Counted from the stretch's first letter, positions 8,659 through 18,209 are shown. The stretch: DNA of 61,092 bases from Piscirickettsiaceae bacterium CG07_land_8_20_14_0_80_44_28 (GCA_002779995.1 PEWX01000028.1:1-61092); one strand, 5' to 3'. Translations and numbers: made by a program. Notes: a model not told the origin generated them from the sequence alone.

Positions 8659-9813
8659 ATGCGCTTTTCGGAATGGGATGAAAAAATGATGCGTCGAGCG
8701 CTGAGCTTGGCTAAGCAGGGGCAGTTTTCTGCTAGACCCAATCCGGCGGTTGGTTGTGTGATTACCCGGCAACATCGTGTGATTGCAGAAGGTTGGCACC
8801 AAAAAGCGGGTGAACCCCACGCGGAAAGAGTCGCTTTGGCGTCAGCTTCTGAATCGGTTAAGGGCGCTACCGTTTATGTGACGTTGGAGCCTTGTAGTCA
8901 TTTCGGACGAACCCCTCCTTGTGCGGATGCATTGGTTGAGGCTTCGGTTTCAAGAGTGGTGGTGGCGATGCAGGATCCAAACCCGCAAGTTTCAGGGACA
9001 GGGATTCAACGATTACGGGATGCCGGCATTCACGTTGATGTTGGATTATTGGCGTTTGAAACTGAGGTTTTGAATAAAGGCTTTAACTTTGCCATGCGAC
9101 ATCAACGGCCTTTGGTGCAGTTGAAGATGGCCAGCAGCTTGGATGGGCGCACGGCAATGGCCAGTGGTGAGAGTCAGTGGATTACCGGGGCAGAATCTCG
9201 TCAAAAAGTGCAATGGCTTCGAGCGGAACAAGATGCGATGCTGACAGGTATTGGCACGGTTTTGCAAGATGATCCCAGTTTGACGGTTCGGTTGGATCAG
9301 GCGAGTTTAGATGCACAGCGATGTTATCGGAATGCAGCGCATCAGCCAATTCGGGTTATTTTGGATTCGGATTTGCAACTTCCCTTGACGGCAAAAATAA
9401 TAGATCTACCGGGTCAAGTCGTGGTCATGACGGCCGAATTGACTTTGACAGCCCAGCCACAAAAACTGCTGCAGTTACAACAAAAAGGCGTGGCAGTGCA
9501 TGGCGTTGCCAAACAGCAAACAGGACAATTAGATTTAAAGGCTGTTTTGGCTATGTTGTGGCAGTGCTATGATGTACAACGCTTGATGGTTGAAGCGGGA
9601 GCAACGCTTGCAGGTGCTTTGATTCAAGCTGATTTGGTTGATGAATTGCACCTGTTTAAGGCGCCAGTCTTATTGGGGGATGGTGCGAGACCTTTGTGTT
9701 TTCTACCAGGCCTGGTCAAAATGGCAGATAAAATTCAATGGAATTTGCAGTCAGTTGAAATGTTGGGTTCGGATATTTATTTGCAGTTGACGCCCAATCA
9801 TAAACCCCAATGA
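8659..9813 (+). CDS. ribD: Bifunctional riboflavin deaminase/reductase RibD
   Basis: 384 residues with two domains. The N-terminal deaminase carries the zinc site H54-A-E56 plus C79 and C88 (PCSHFGRTPPC); the C-terminal reductase (about 150-380) uses NADPH. It performs the second and third steps of the riboflavin pathway. ATG 8659 has AAGGAGA just upstream; an ATG at 8644 is in frame but has no such site. A CCAGGCCTGG copy at 9706 is read Pro-Gly-Leu. The ribE gene starts 7 bp after the stop. Confidence 0.96.
   Translation: MRFSEWDEKMMRRALSLAKQGQFSARPNPAVGCVITRQHRVIAEGWHQKAGEPHAERVALASASESVKGATVYVTLEPCSHFGRTPPCADALVEASVSRVVVAMQDPNPQVSGTGIQRLRDAGIHVDVGLLAFETEVLNKGFNFAMRHQRPLVQLKMASSLDGRTAMASGESQWITGAESRQKVQWLRAEQDAMLTGIGTVLQDDPSLTVRLDQASLDAQRCYRNAAHQPIRVILDSDLQLPLTAKIIDLPGQVVVMTAELTLTAQPQKLLQLQQKGVAVHGVAKQQTGQLDLKAVLAMLWQCYDVQRLMVEAGATLAGALIQADLVDELHLFKAPVLLGDGARPLCFLPGLVKMADKIQWNLQSVEMLGSDIYLQLTPNHKPQ
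9706..9715. repeat. CCAGGCCTGG decamer
   Basis: Exact copy in ribD, read Pro-Gly-Leu-Val; followed by TCAAAAT. Confidence 0.95.
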
Positions 9814-9820
9814 GGAAGTT

Positions 9821-10474
9821 ATGTTTACAGGAATTATCGAGTCGGAAGGCAAACTGAAAAAAATCGAACCTGTTAAGGGCGACTATCGCATGACGATTCA
9901 GGTGGGGAAAATGTCGCTTGAAGATGTCAAAATCGGTGACAGTATTGCCTGTAATGGCGTTTGTTTAACGGCGATTGCGTTGGAACAGAATGCTTATGTG
10001 GCCGATGTTTCGGCAGAAACCTTAAAAGTCACCACGCTTGGACAGTTGCCATTAGGTGCTCCTGTTAATTTAGAAAAAGCCTTGCGGTTACAAGATCGCT
10101 TAGGCGGGCACTTGGTGAGTGGTCATGTCGATGGGGTCGGTGAAGTGGTTGCGATTGAACAAGATGCGAGATCTTGGCGTTATCAAATTCGTGCGCCTAA
10201 ATCGTTAGGCCGCTATATTGCTGCGAAAGGCTCTATCTGTATCAATGGCATCAGTTTGACGGTCAATCAGGTTGATGGCGATGTGTTTGATGTCAATATC
10301 GTACCGCATACCCGACAAGAAACCACCATTCGCACCTTTCACGTTGGGACTCAAGTCAATTTAGAAGTGGATTTACTTGCACGCTATATTGAGCGTATGT
10401 TGACCCATGATGCAGATATGTCACAAAAAACCGCGATCACACGTGAAAAATTAGCAGAAAACGGGTTTTTATAG
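9821..10474 (+). CDS. ribE: Riboflavin synthase, alpha subunit
   Basis: 217 residues made of two tandem lumazine-binding barrels: the first begins MFTGIIES, the second carries the GHLVSGHVDGVGEV motif, and a C-terminal helix mediates trimer formation. It converts two molecules of dimethyl-ribityllumazine into riboflavin. The E. coli name is ribC. It lies between ribD and ribB in the riboflavin operon with an AGGAAG ribosome site. Confidence 0.96.
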   Translation: MFTGIIESEGKLKKIEPVKGDYRMTIQVGKMSLEDVKIGDSIACNGVCLTAIALEQNAYVADVSAETLKVTTLGQLPLGAPVNLEKALRLQDRLGGHLVSGHVDGVGEVVAIEQDARSWRYQIRAPKSLGRYIAAKGSICINGISLTVNQVDGDVFDVNIVPHTRQETTIRTFHVGTQVNLEVDLLARYIERMLTHDADMSQKTAITREKLAENGFL

Positions 10475-10531
10475 CGGGTTAGCAAGCGACTGTCGTAAAA
10501 TGCACTTAAATTGAATAACAAACGAGAATAC

Positions 10532-11665
10532 ATGATGGAATTAAATACCACCGAAGAGCTGATCGAAGATTATCGGCGTGGCAAGATGATTATCTTAATG
10601 GATGATGAAGATCGTGAGAATGAAGGGGATTTGATGATTCCTGCCAGTGCGATTACCCCAGAACATATTAATTTTATGGCACGTTATGGTCGGGGTTTAA
10701 TTTGTTTGACCTTGACCAAAGAGCGTTGTCAACAACTGCATCTGCCGCTCATGACGCGTCATAATGACGATTCTTTGGGTACCAGTTTTACGGTTTCGAT
10801 TGAGGCGGCAGAGGGCGTGACCACTGGCATTTCTGCTGCGGATAGAGCCAAAACTATCTTAGCAGCGATTGGTTCCGATGCCAAACCGTCTGATATTGTG
10901 ACCCCGGGTCATGTGTTCCCTATTATGGCAAAACCGGGTGGTGTGCTTGAGCGCGCTGGTCATACTGAATCCGGCTGCGATCTTTCTCGTTTAGCCGGTT
11001 TGGAGCCGGCATCTGTCATTGTTGAGATTATGAATGAAGATGGCACCATGGCAAGGCGGGATGACTTGGAAATTTTTGCCAAGGATCATGGTTTGAAGCT
11101 CGGTACGGTTGCGGATTTAATTCAATATCGTTTGAAAAATGAAAAGACCATTGAGCGAGTTTCGGAATGTCAATTGCCGACTGAATATGGGCAGTTCCGT
11201 TTGATTGGTTATGAAGATATTTTAGAGCATCGTGCACATATGGCATTGGTGCATGGCAAGCTTGATCCGGAAAAGCCTACTTTGGTTCGTGTTCATATGC
11301 TGGATACGTTATGTGATTTGTTTGACTCTAAACGCAGTGAATGCGGTTGGTCACTCAGTGCTGCGATGAAGCAAATTGCGCAAGCGGAAGCGGGCGTTAT
11401 TGTCATCTTACGTAAACATGAGGAAGGGGCAGAATTACTGGATAAAATCCAGCAATATCAGCTGAAAGATCGCGGTATTCACTCGCCTGAAAGCCATGAT
11501 GAGGACGATACCAAAACCTATGGTTTGGGCGCGCAAATTTTATCAGACTTGGGGTTGACCAAGCTTAAAGTTATCGGCTCTGCTTGGCGGATGAGTGCTT
11601 TAAGTGGATTTGGATTGGAAATCGTTGGAAATGTAGATAAACAGATAAGTAAAAATGAGGCATAA
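10532..11665 (+). CDS. ribB: 3,4-dihydroxy-2-butanone-4-phosphate synthase fused to a degenerate GTP cyclohydrolase II-like domain (RibBX type)
   Basis: About 377 residues. The N-terminal half is a complete RibB domain ([10 protein letters not shown] at 24-33, GHTESGCDL later). The C-terminal half has the fold and length of RibA, but the zinc ligands are gone: the HSEC segment is replaced by HMLD and CDCG by SECG. It should therefore make the four-carbon precursor but not open the GTP ring. This matches the RibBX variant known from many proteobacteria, and a separate ribA is expected elsewhere. I chose ATG 10532 (GAGA upstream) over an upstream TTG. Confidence 0.93.
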   Translation: MMELNTTEELIEDYRRGKMIILMDDEDRENEGDLMIPASAITPEHINFMARYGRGLICLTLTKERCQQLHLPLMTRHNDDSLGTSFTVSIEAAEGVTTGISAADRAKTILAAIGSDAKPSDIVTPGHVFPIMAKPGGVLERAGHTESGCDLSRLAGLEPASVIVEIMNEDGTMARRDDLEIFAKDHGLKLGTVADLIQYRLKNEKTIERVSECQLPTEYGQFRLIGYEDILEHRAHMALVHGKLDPEKPTLVRVHMLDTLCDLFDSKRSECGWSLSAAMKQIAQAEAGVIVILRKHEEGAELLDKIQQYQLKDRGIHSPESHDEDDTKTYGLGAQILSDLGLTKLKVIGSAWRMSALSGFGLEIVGNVDKQISKNEA

Positions 11666-11667
11666 AA

Positions 11668-12129
11668 ATGAACATAATTGAAGGCCACCTAACAGCGGAA
11701 GGCATGAAAATTGGACTGGTTGTTGGACGTTTCAACAGTTTTATCGTGGATAGTCTGGTTAAAGGTGCTATTGACACCATCGTTCGTCACGGTGGGAGTC
11801 TCGATAATATTGACCAGGTGTTGGTGCCAGGTGCGTTTGAAATTCCTGTGGTCGCCAAAAAAATGGCCGAATCGGGGCAATATGATGCCGTCGTCGCTTT
11901 AGGGGCGGTTATTCGTGGCGGCACGCCGCATTTTGAGTATGTGGCGGGCGAATGTGTTAAAGGGATTGGACAGGTAGCCTTAAACTCCGGCGTGCCCATC
12001 TCTTTTGGCGTTTTAACGGTCGATTCAATCGAGCAAGCCATTGAGCGTGCGGGTACCAAAGCCGGCAATAAAGGGGAAGAATCGACTTTGGCTGCCATTG
12101 AAACGGTTAATGTGTTAAAGCAACTATAA
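11668..12129 (+). CDS. ribH: 6,7-dimethyl-8-ribityllumazine synthase
   Basis: 153 residues, the usual length. [33 protein letters not shown] and [16 protein letters not shown] are the conserved substrate-binding blocks. It condenses the product of RibB with the product of the RibD branch to make lumazine, the substrate of RibE. It starts 2 bp after the ribB stop, so translation is probably coupled. Confidence 0.97.
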   Translation: MNIIEGHLTAEGMKIGLVVGRFNSFIVDSLVKGAIDTIVRHGGSLDNIDQVLVPGAFEIPVVAKKMAESGQYDAVVALGAVIRGGTPHFEYVAGECVKGIGQVALNSGVPISFGVLTVDSIEQAIERAGTKAGNKGEESTLAAIETVNVLKQL

Positions 12130-12143
12130 GGCTGTTATGCTCA

Positions 12144-12632
12144 ATGAAGTTATCGGATATTAAGCCTGGTGAAGGTGAAGAAGTAGTAGAAGAGGAAGTC
12201 TCAGTCAGTCTTAGGACTCAGACGCGACGGGTTGCTTTGCAGGCATTGTATCAGTGGCAGGTAAATCGCTCTGACGTGTTGGATATTATTAAACAATTTT
12301 CTGAAGCGGGTCGTCTTGATGCTATTGATGTGGCGTTATTTCAGGATATTGTTAATGGGGTGGTTAGGCAGTCAGATACATTAGATGCCCTGTATCAACC
12401 CTACTTGGATAGAGCCGTAGCGATGATTGACCCCGTCGAAAAAAATATTTTGCGGATGGGGGTGCAAGAGTTGCAGGATAAAATTGAAATTCCTTATCGG
12501 GTGGTGATTAATGAAGCGGTTGAATTGGCGAAACGATTCGGTGCTGAAGAGAGTCATAAATATATCAATGGTATTTTAGATAAGGTGGCGCTTGATTTGA
12601 GAACGCTAGAACGAGGCCAACCCAAGGCGTAA
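12144..12632 (+). CDS. nusB: Transcription antitermination factor NusB
   Basis: 162 residues. The all-helical NusB domain starts at about residue 25 (TRRVALQALYQWQ) and ends with EESHKYINGILDKVA. NusB with NusE binds boxA RNA and suppresses termination in rRNA operons. The first 22 residues form an acidic extension (GEGEEVVEEEV), longer than in E. coli NusB. ribH-nusB-thiL is a standard order; a strong terminator after the gene probably separates it from thiL. Confidence 0.96.
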   Translation: MKLSDIKPGEGEEVVEEEVSVSLRTQTRRVALQALYQWQVNRSDVLDIIKQFSEAGRLDAIDVALFQDIVNGVVRQSDTLDALYQPYLDRAVAMIDPVEKNILRMGVQELQDKIEIPYRVVINEAVELAKRFGAEESHKYINGILDKVALDLRTLERGQPKA

Positions 12633-12677
12633 GCGCACTGTTAGCTAATCAAGGTGCCCAATGGTCACCCTTGTTGA

Positions 12678-12701
12678 GCCAGAGTTTCCTCTGGCTTTTT
12701 T
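12678..12701 (+). terminator. Intrinsic terminator after nusB
   Basis: A perfect 7-bp stem, GCCAGAG/CTCTGGC, with a TTTC loop, followed by six T. It closes the glyA/nrdR/rib/nusB transcript. Confidence 0.92.
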
Positions 12702-12748
12702 ATGCGTCGTCCGATAAAAACAGGTTATGTTGCTAAAGGAAAGCTATT

Positions 12749-13747
12749 ATGACCCATGAATTTGAAGTGATTCACCAGTTTTTTAAGCCGTTATCCCATT
12801 CAAAGCAATTGTGCGCTTCGTTGGATATGGGGATTGGTGATGATGGTGCTGTTTTATCTTGTCGACCTGATTCGCAACTGGTTGTGGTAACGGATACATT
12901 GATAGAGGGGATCCACTTTCCGTACGGAACTGATGCTTATGATATTGCTTGGAAAGCGTTGGCAGTGAATCTCAGTGATTTGGCTGCAATGGGGGCGGCA
13001 CCGGGCTTTTTTTCTTTGGCATTAACCTTGCCTAAGTCGTTATTGTCAGCAAAAAATAGCCAGGCCTGGCTAAAATCCTTTAGTCAGGGTTTGGCAGATT
13101 TGGCAGAGTTGTACGATATGGCTTTAGTGGGTGGGGATACCACGCATGCTGAACATTTGTCGATTACCATTACTGCTCAGGGTTGGGTTGAAATCGGTCA
13201 AGCCATTACCCGAGGTCATGCTCAACCAGCAGAAGATATTTATGTGTCCGGACTGATTGGTGAGGGGGGGCTGGGACTCAAGATTGTGCAAGCTCAAACA
13301 GACGTTGTTGCGGATTGTAACGAGCATCCTGCCGTCATCAAATTAAATCGTCCACACCCTAGGGTGGCTTTAGGGCTTGCTTTAAAAGGGGTTGCCAGCA
13401 GTGCGATTGATGTTTCAGATGGTTTATTGGCCGATCTAAGCCATATTCTTGAAGCTTCTGAAGTGGGCGCGGTGATTGAAACGACAGCCATTCCGGTTTC
13501 TGCTGCAATGCAGCAATATCTTCAAAAGACTGAAGATTGGATGTTTCCATTTCGTTGTGGTGATGACTATGAGTTGTGCTTTACCGCACCGTCGGATAAG
13601 GCGAATCAGATTGCTCAACTGGCTGAATCCTTAGGTCTGTCTTTGACCCAGATTGGCAAAATCCATGCAGAAGCGGGGAAGTTAACGCTGCTAAAATCCG
13701 GGCATGAGATAAAAGTGCAATCCACACTGGGCTTTGAACATTTTTAG
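12749..13747 (+). CDS. thiL: Thiamine-phosphate kinase
   Basis: 332 residues of the AIR-synthase-like fold. The early GIGDDGAVL block, the TDTLIEGIHF metal-binding block and the later SAIDVSDGLLADLSHI segment fit ThiL, which phosphorylates thiamine monophosphate to the active diphosphate cofactor. AAAGGAAAG precedes the ATG. A CCAGGCCTGG copy at 13060 is read Gln-Ala-Trp. It follows nusB after a terminator, so it probably has its own promoter in the 47-bp gap. Confidence 0.95.
   Translation: MTHEFEVIHQFFKPLSHSKQLCASLDMGIGDDGAVLSCRPDSQLVVVTDTLIEGIHFPYGTDAYDIAWKALAVNLSDLAAMGAAPGFFSLALTLPKSLLSAKNSQAWLKSFSQGLADLAELYDMALVGGDTTHAEHLSITITAQGWVEIGQAITRGHAQPAEDIYVSGLIGEGGLGLKIVQAQTDVVADCNEHPAVIKLNRPHPRVALGLALKGVASSAIDVSDGLLADLSHILEASEVGAVIETTAIPVSAAMQQYLQKTEDWMFPFRCGDDYELCFTAPSDKANQIAQLAESLGLSLTQIGKIHAEAGKLTLLKSGHEIKVQSTLGFEHF
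13060..13069. repeat. CCAGGCCTGG decamer
   Basis: Exact copy in thiL, read Gln-Ala-Trp; A-rich DNA within four bases on both sides. Confidence 0.95.
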
Positions 13748-13763
13748 TGCGAGGTACCCGGTT

Positions 13764-14831
13764 TTAGCCTTTTGCTAGACGTCTTGCTTGAACACCGTCG
13801 GCTAAAGTTTGTAGCACGGAAACACTGGCATCCCAATCAATGCAGGCATCGGTAATGCTTTGGCCATAAACAAGTGGTTGATTGGGTTGTGGGTCTTGGC
13901 GCCCGCCAATAAGGTGGCTTTCAACCATGACGCCCATAATATGATCTGACCCTTTCGCCAGTTGTGCTTTAACCGATGCGGCCACTTCAATTTGCTTTTC
14001 ATGTTGCTTGTTGCTGTTTGCATGGCTGCAATCAATCATCAGTTTTGACTGAACGCGCGATTTTTTAAGTTGTAAAACAGCTTCTTGAACACTGGCTTCA
14101 TCATAATTTGGACCGTCATTGCCACCGCGTAAGATCACATGACAATCAGGGTTGCCAGAGGTAGAGAAAATCGCCGAGTGCCCCATTTTAGTGAGTGACA
14201 TAAAAATATGGGGGTTATTGGCTGCCCGTATCGCATCAACCGCAATCTTGAAACCACCATCTGTACCGTTTTTAAAGCCAACCGGGCAGGATAGCCCTGA
14301 AGCTAACTCGCGATGCCCTTGACTTTCAGTGGTACGGGCACCAATAGCGCCCCATGAAATTAAGTCGGCGATATACTGTGGGGAAATCAAGTCTAAAAAC
14401 TCAGTGGCACAGGGCACGCCCATATCATTGATAGTGACCAGTAGTTCACGAGCGGTTTCTAGCCCTTTATTGATTTCAAAAGATTCATTGAGATTGGGAT
14501 CGTTAATGAGTCCTTTCCAACCAACGGTTGTCCGGGGTTTTTCAAAATAAACGCGCATGACGATGAGTAAATCTTGCTGATGCTCAGCAATTTGTTGTTT
14601 TAAGCGTTGTGCATATTCTTTGGCGGCGATGGGGTCATGGATGGAGCAGGGACCGATGACGACTAAAATCCGATCATCTTCACCCATGAGAATATTGTGG
14701 ATTTGCTGACGGGTGTTATAAACGGTTTCTGTGGTTTTTTCAGACATTGGGAATTGTTCATGGAGTGCCTGAGGCGCGCGCACTTCAGTAATGCTTCGAA
14801 TTCGTAAGTCATCCGTTTGGTAGGTCGTCAT
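13764..14831 (-). CDS. aroG: 3-deoxy-7-phosphoheptulonate synthase (class I, AroG-type)
   Basis: 355 residues with high similarity to E. coli AroG from the start (YQTDDLRI) through VVIGPCSIHDP, the EKPRTTVGWKGLINDP metal/substrate block and GARTTESQGHRELASG. It catalyses the first step of the shikimate pathway, PEP plus erythrose 4-phosphate. Which aromatic amino acid inhibits it cannot be read safely. It is convergent with thiL, with 16 bp between the stops. Confidence 0.95.
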   Translation of the reverse strand: MTTYQTDDLRIRSITEVRAPQALHEQFPMSEKTTETVYNTRQQIHNILMGEDDRILVVIGPCSIHDPIAAKEYAQRLKQQIAEHQQDLLIVMRVYFEKPRTTVGWKGLINDPNLNESFEINKGLETARELLVTINDMGVPCATEFLDLISPQYIADLISWGAIGARTTESQGHRELASGLSCPVGFKNGTDGGFKIAVDAIRAANNPHIFMSLTKMGHSAIFSTSGNPDCHVILRGGNDGPNYDEASVQEAVLQLKKSRVQSKLMIDCSHANSNKQHEKQIEVAASVKAQLAKGSDHIMGVMVESHLIGGRQDPQPNQPLVYGQSITDACIDWDASVSVLQTLADGVQARRLAKG

Positions 14832-15047
14832 GTTACTTCTCTATCGGTTTGATTTAGGTGGCAGATTAAAAAGCGATATTATGCCATTTTTTCATTTACC
14901 TAGGCGGCAAAATTGCTTGTCAAATTCACAGTTAGATAAAAACTGAAAATATAACGACGGTAAAGCTGGTTTATAAGGTGAGTTATGCTAGAATTTGCCG
15001 CTAGATAAATATTCAATCGAATAGAACCTTATTTGGAAGATTATTCA

Positions 15048-15344
15048 GTGGAACATTGCAGATATATTATTGAAAGTTATACGGAAGATGGTCGGAAATT
15101 CCGCCCCAGCGATTGGATTGATCGAATTGCCTCTTTGGATGCTTCTTATGGCGCATTTCAGAGATTGGTTTATTCAGACATGCTGTACCCAGAACTTTAT
15201 CAAGGCCAAATGACCTTAATTATTGATACCGGTCTAGAAGATGTGAATCCGGATTTATTTTCTTATGTCATGAATTTTGTGAAATCCAATCATTTAAAAA
15301 TGAGTAAAGTTTGTGAAGTAATTGAAAAACAATTAGGCAGTTAG
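15048..15344 (+). CDS. DUF3579 family protein
   Basis: About 98 residues. The start YIIESYTEDGRKFRPSDW and the block YPELYQGQMTLIIDTGLEDVNP are characteristic of DUF3579, a small cytosolic family of unknown function in beta- and gammaproteobacteria. I favour GTG 15048, with GGAAGA eight bases upstream; an in-frame TTG at 15033 would add five residues. It is convergent with pilD, three bases apart. Confidence 0.8.
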   Translation: MEHCRYIIESYTEDGRKFRPSDWIDRIASLDASYGAFQRLVYSDMLYPELYQGQMTLIIDTGLEDVNPDLFSYVMNFVKSNHLKMSKVCEVIEKQLGS

Positions 15345-15347
15345 GTA

Positions 15348-16148
15348 TCAAATTCTTTGAATGATATCGGCACCAAAAAATAACGTAACGCCGCCACCTA
15401 GCCCTAAATAAGGGCCAAAGGGCATGGGGTCGTTTAAATTTCTGAGCTTGAATAGGCTTAGCCCGCCGCCGATAATCAAACTGCTAACAGAAGCGATCAA
15501 AATAATTTGTGGGATTGCCAAAACACCAAACCAGGCGCCCAATGCCGCAAGCAGTTTAAAATCACCATATCCCATCCCTTCTTTTCCGGTGATGAATTTA
15601 AAGGTATGGAATAATCCCCACAATAATAGATACCCGGTTATGGCGCCTAGAATAGCTTGGTTGGGTGTGGTGATTTCTGAATAAAGACTAAAGAGTAATC
15701 CCAACCACAGTAGTGGCAAGCTTAAATTATCCAAAATCAATTGATGTTCTATATCAATGATAACGATCGCCAGTAATAGCCATGCAAATCCAAAAAACAC
15801 CAAAGTGTTCAGGCTTTGACCAAATTGCCAAGCAATCGCTAAGGTTATCAGGCTACTGCTCAGTTCAATCAGTGGGTAACGAATGGAGATGGCCGTACCG
15901 CAATGCCGGCACTTTCCACGGCTAATGATCCAGCTGAAAAGTGGGATAAGTTGATTCGCATTTAATGGCCGGTGACAATGCGGACATTCCGAGCGGCTAA
16001 AGGTTAGGGATTTGAGCTGTTTTGATGCAGGCTGTGCTTGTAAAAACATTCTGGGCAGCCGCCAAGAAAGCATTGACAAAAAGCTGCCCATTAATAGTCC
16101 CAGTAGCGCGCTAATCCATAGCCATTCTGTTGCAGAAACAGCAAGCAT
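15348..16148 (-). CDS. pilD: Prepilin peptidase / N-methyltransferase PilD
   Basis: 266 residues, mostly membrane helices. The cytoplasmic loop carries two CxxC zinc pairs (CPHC and CRHC). The two catalytic aspartates of A24 aspartyl proteases are in VIIDIEHQLILD and GMGYGDFKLLAALG. PilD cleaves and N-methylates type IV pilins and pseudopilins. No other pilus gene lies in the window. It follows queD on the same strand with 32 bp between. Confidence 0.95.
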   Translation of the reverse strand: MLAVSATEWLWISALLGLLMGSFLSMLSWRLPRMFLQAQPASKQLKSLTFSRSECPHCHRPLNANQLIPLFSWIISRGKCRHCGTAISIRYPLIELSSSLITLAIAWQFGQSLNTLVFFGFAWLLLAIVIIDIEHQLILDNLSLPLLWLGLLFSLYSEITTPNQAILGAITGYLLLWGLFHTFKFITGKEGMGYGDFKLLAALGAWFGVLAIPQIILIASVSSLIIGGGLSLFKLRNLNDPMPFGPYLGLGGGVTLFFGADIIQRI

Positions 16149-16180
16149 CTTAGTTCCCGTCCGCTTGGCGTAAGACCGAA

Positions 16181-16558
16181 TTATTCACTATAGATAACAC
16201 AATTACGATCATTTTCCCAGACGGTTAAACGGTGCATTTTTAAGTTGTCAGAGGTTATACGGCTCTGTAGAGCACGAAAAATGTATTGGGCAATGTTTTC
16301 GGCGGTTGGATTACGATCTGAAAAGTAGGGGTGATCGTTTAAAAAACTGTGATCGAGTTCCTCAATGACCGCTTTGGCATGACGTTTAATGTCTTTAAAA
16401 TCAATTAACATACCGATTTCATTAAGGGTTTCACCGATTACTTCCACTTCGATTTTCCAGTTATGGCCGTGTAGTTTTGCACAGTCCCCCGGGTAGCCTC
16501 TTAGACTGTGAGCAGAAGCGAAATCAAGCAAGGTTTTGAGTACGAATTGTTGTGCCAT
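16181..16558 (-). CDS. queD: 6-carboxytetrahydropterin synthase QueD
   Basis: 125 residues. The zinc site is H17, H30 and H32 (SAHSL and KLHGHNW), with the catalytic Cys26 four residues before the HGH motif. QueD makes 6-carboxytetrahydropterin from 7,8-dihydroneopterin triphosphate in queuosine/preQ0 synthesis. No other queuosine gene lies nearby. A PTPS-like enzyme with another pterin product is possible, but the C-x3-HGH motif supports QueD. Confidence 0.92.
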   Translation of the reverse strand: MAQQFVLKTLLDFASAHSLRGYPGDCAKLHGHNWKIEVEVIGETLNEIGMLIDFKDIKRHAKAVIEELDHSFLNDHPYFSDRNPTAENIAQYIFRALQSRITSDNLKMHRLTVWENDRNCVIYSE

Positions 16559-16660
16559 GGCGAAAAAAACTGTCTAAAGAAAATAAAGCGCTATTGTATC
16601 AAATTAACCCTTTACAAAGGTGACAAACATGACCCCTTTTAATGTGGGTATTTTCAAGGG

Positions 16661-17554
16661 TTAATGCTGTCTTGAGGCGAGGTATTGAATCAGCGCTTTT
16701 AAAAATAAACTGTCAATATTCAAGGCGTTCAATGCATCTGTAATTAACTGGTCACGATAGTGTTTTGCGGCTTCCAATCCAAGTAACTTTGGGTAGGTTA
16801 ACCGATTTGCCGCTTCATCACTGCCTTGTGGTTTTCCCAGTATTTCTGTGGGTTGTTCGATGTCTAAAATATCATCATGGACTTGAAATGCTAAACCGAT
16901 TTTTTCGCCTAAAATAGCCAGGCCTGGTCGTTTTTCTGCAAATTGTGGGGATTGTACAGCACCCATTAATAAAGCACATTGAATTAACGCACCTGTTTTA
17001 AGCTGATGCATGGTTTCTAATGTCGCTAGGCTATTGGGTTGGTCTTTTGCTTGAATGTCGAGCATTTGTCCCGCAATCATACCTGTCATACCGCTGGCTT
17101 CTGTGAGTAATTGTAAGAGGGTGATTTTATGCCCATCTAAAATTAACGGATCCTGTAACACCACTTGATAAGCCAGTGTTTGCTGTGCATCGCCAACGAG
17201 CATTGCGGTGGCTTCATCATATTGGATATGGCAAGTGGGTTGGCCTCGACGTAAGTCATCATCATCCATCGCCGGTAAGTCATCGTGAACCAGTGAATAG
17301 CTGTGTATCAGTTCTAGCGCACAGGCTGAACTGTCGAGTTTGTGTAACGGGATTTGTAAGGCTTCACCAACGGCATAGAGCAGCGCCGGGCGGAGCCGTT
17401 TGCCATTATTGAGTGTGGCATAACGCATGGCTTCAATCAGTTTTGGGGGCGTAGAGGGGGAAGACGTTAAAATGTCGGAAAGTTGTTGGTGAATGCGGTC
17501 TTGGTATTGGGCAAGCTGTGATTTCAAGGGAAACCCTAATGTGAAAGCTAACAT
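16661..17554 (-). CDS. ispA: Polyprenyl (farnesyl) diphosphate synthase IspA
   Basis: 297 residues. The first aspartate-rich motif is HDDLPAMDDDDLRRG (about 90-104) and the second is DDILD (227-231), with GKRLRPALLY for pyrophosphate binding. It elongates DMAPP/GPP with IPP to farnesyl diphosphate for quinones and undecaprenyl carriers. The usual partners xseB and dxs are not adjacent here. A CCAGGCCTGG copy at 16918 is read Pro-Gly-Leu. An outlet to geranylgeranyl product cannot be excluded. Confidence 0.92.
   Translation of the reverse strand: MLAFTLGFPLKSQLAQYQDRIHQQLSDILTSSPSTPPKLIEAMRYATLNNGKRLRPALLYAVGEALQIPLHKLDSSACALELIHSYSLVHDDLPAMDDDDLRRGQPTCHIQYDEATAMLVGDAQQTLAYQVVLQDPLILDGHKITLLQLLTEASGMTGMIAGQMLDIQAKDQPNSLATLETMHQLKTGALIQCALLMGAVQSPQFAEKRPGLAILGEKIGLAFQVHDDILDIEQPTEILGKPQGSDEAANRLTYPKLLGLEAAKHYRDQLITDALNALNIDSLFLKALIQYLASRQH
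16918..16927. repeat. CCAGGCCTGG decamer
   Basis: Exact copy in ispA, read Pro-Gly-Leu on the minus strand; preceded by CTAAAATAG. Confidence 0.95.
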
Positions 17555-17558
17555 AAAT

Positions 17559-17582
17559 AACGGGGAATGGATCTTCCCCGTT
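17559..17582 (-). terminator. Hairpin after the peroxiredoxin gene
   Basis: AACGGGGAA and TTCCCCGTT form a perfect 9-bp stem with a six-base loop between the peroxiredoxin stop and the ispA start. The following stretch on the minus strand (ATTTATG) is only weakly T-rich, so termination may be partial, letting some transcripts continue into ispA. Confidence 0.55.
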
Positions 17583-17606
17583 AATCATGACAGGATAAAT
17601 GATAGA

Positions 17607-18209
17607 TTACAGTTCATTACCGTGTTTTGATAGGTAATCCGCAACGCCTTCAGGGGTATCCTTCATGCCTTCATCGCCTTTATTCCAACCGGCAGGGCAT
17701 ACTTCGCCATTTTCTTCATGGAATTGTAGGGCTTCGACCATACGAATCATTTCGTCTACATTTCGACCAAGCGGTAAATCATTAACCACCTGGTGACGAA
17801 CCACACCATTTTTGTCAATTAAGAAGGCCGCACGCAGGGCAACATTGTCAGGATGGGCAATCCCATAGGCATTCATAATAGATCCTCCAATATCTGCAAC
17901 CAATGGGAAGTTGACAGGCCCTAATCCGCCTTCGTTCACTGGCGTATTGCGCCATGCATTGTGGGTGAATTGTGAATCAATTGAAATCCCAATCACTTCA
18001 ACACCCATTTGTTTAAAGCGATCAACACGGTGATCAAAGGCAAGAATTTCTGAAGGACAAACAAAGGTAAAGTCTAATGGATAAAAAAAGACAACACTAT
18101 ATTTGTCCTTGATGTGGCTTTTTAAGTTAAAGTTGTCAACGATGGTGCCATCGGCCAAAACAGCCGCCGCCGTAAAATCTGGTGCAGTTTGGGTAACTAA
18201 TACCGACAT
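17607..18209 (-). CDS. Typical 2-Cys peroxiredoxin (AhpC/Tsa family)
   Basis: 200 residues. The peroxidatic Cys51 lies in DFTFVCPSEILAF and the resolving Cys171 in GEVCPAGWNKGDEGM, so this is a typical 2-Cys enzyme that reduces hydrogen peroxide and organic peroxides. The C-terminus is the longer Prx1/Tsa form. No AhpF reductase gene is adjacent; thioredoxin is the likely electron donor (a thioredoxin-like gene lies at 20.1 kb, though nothing ties them together). AAAGGAAAG stands before the ATG. Confidence 0.95.
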   Translation of the reverse strand: MSVLVTQTAPDFTAAAVLADGTIVDNFNLKSHIKDKYSVVFFYPLDFTFVCPSEILAFDHRVDRFKQMGVEVIGISIDSQFTHNAWRNTPVNEGGLGPVNFPLVADIGGSIMNAYGIAHPDNVALRAAFLIDKNGVVRHQVVNDLPLGRNVDEMIRMVEALQFHEENGEVCPAGWNKGDEGMKDTPEGVADYLSKHGNEL

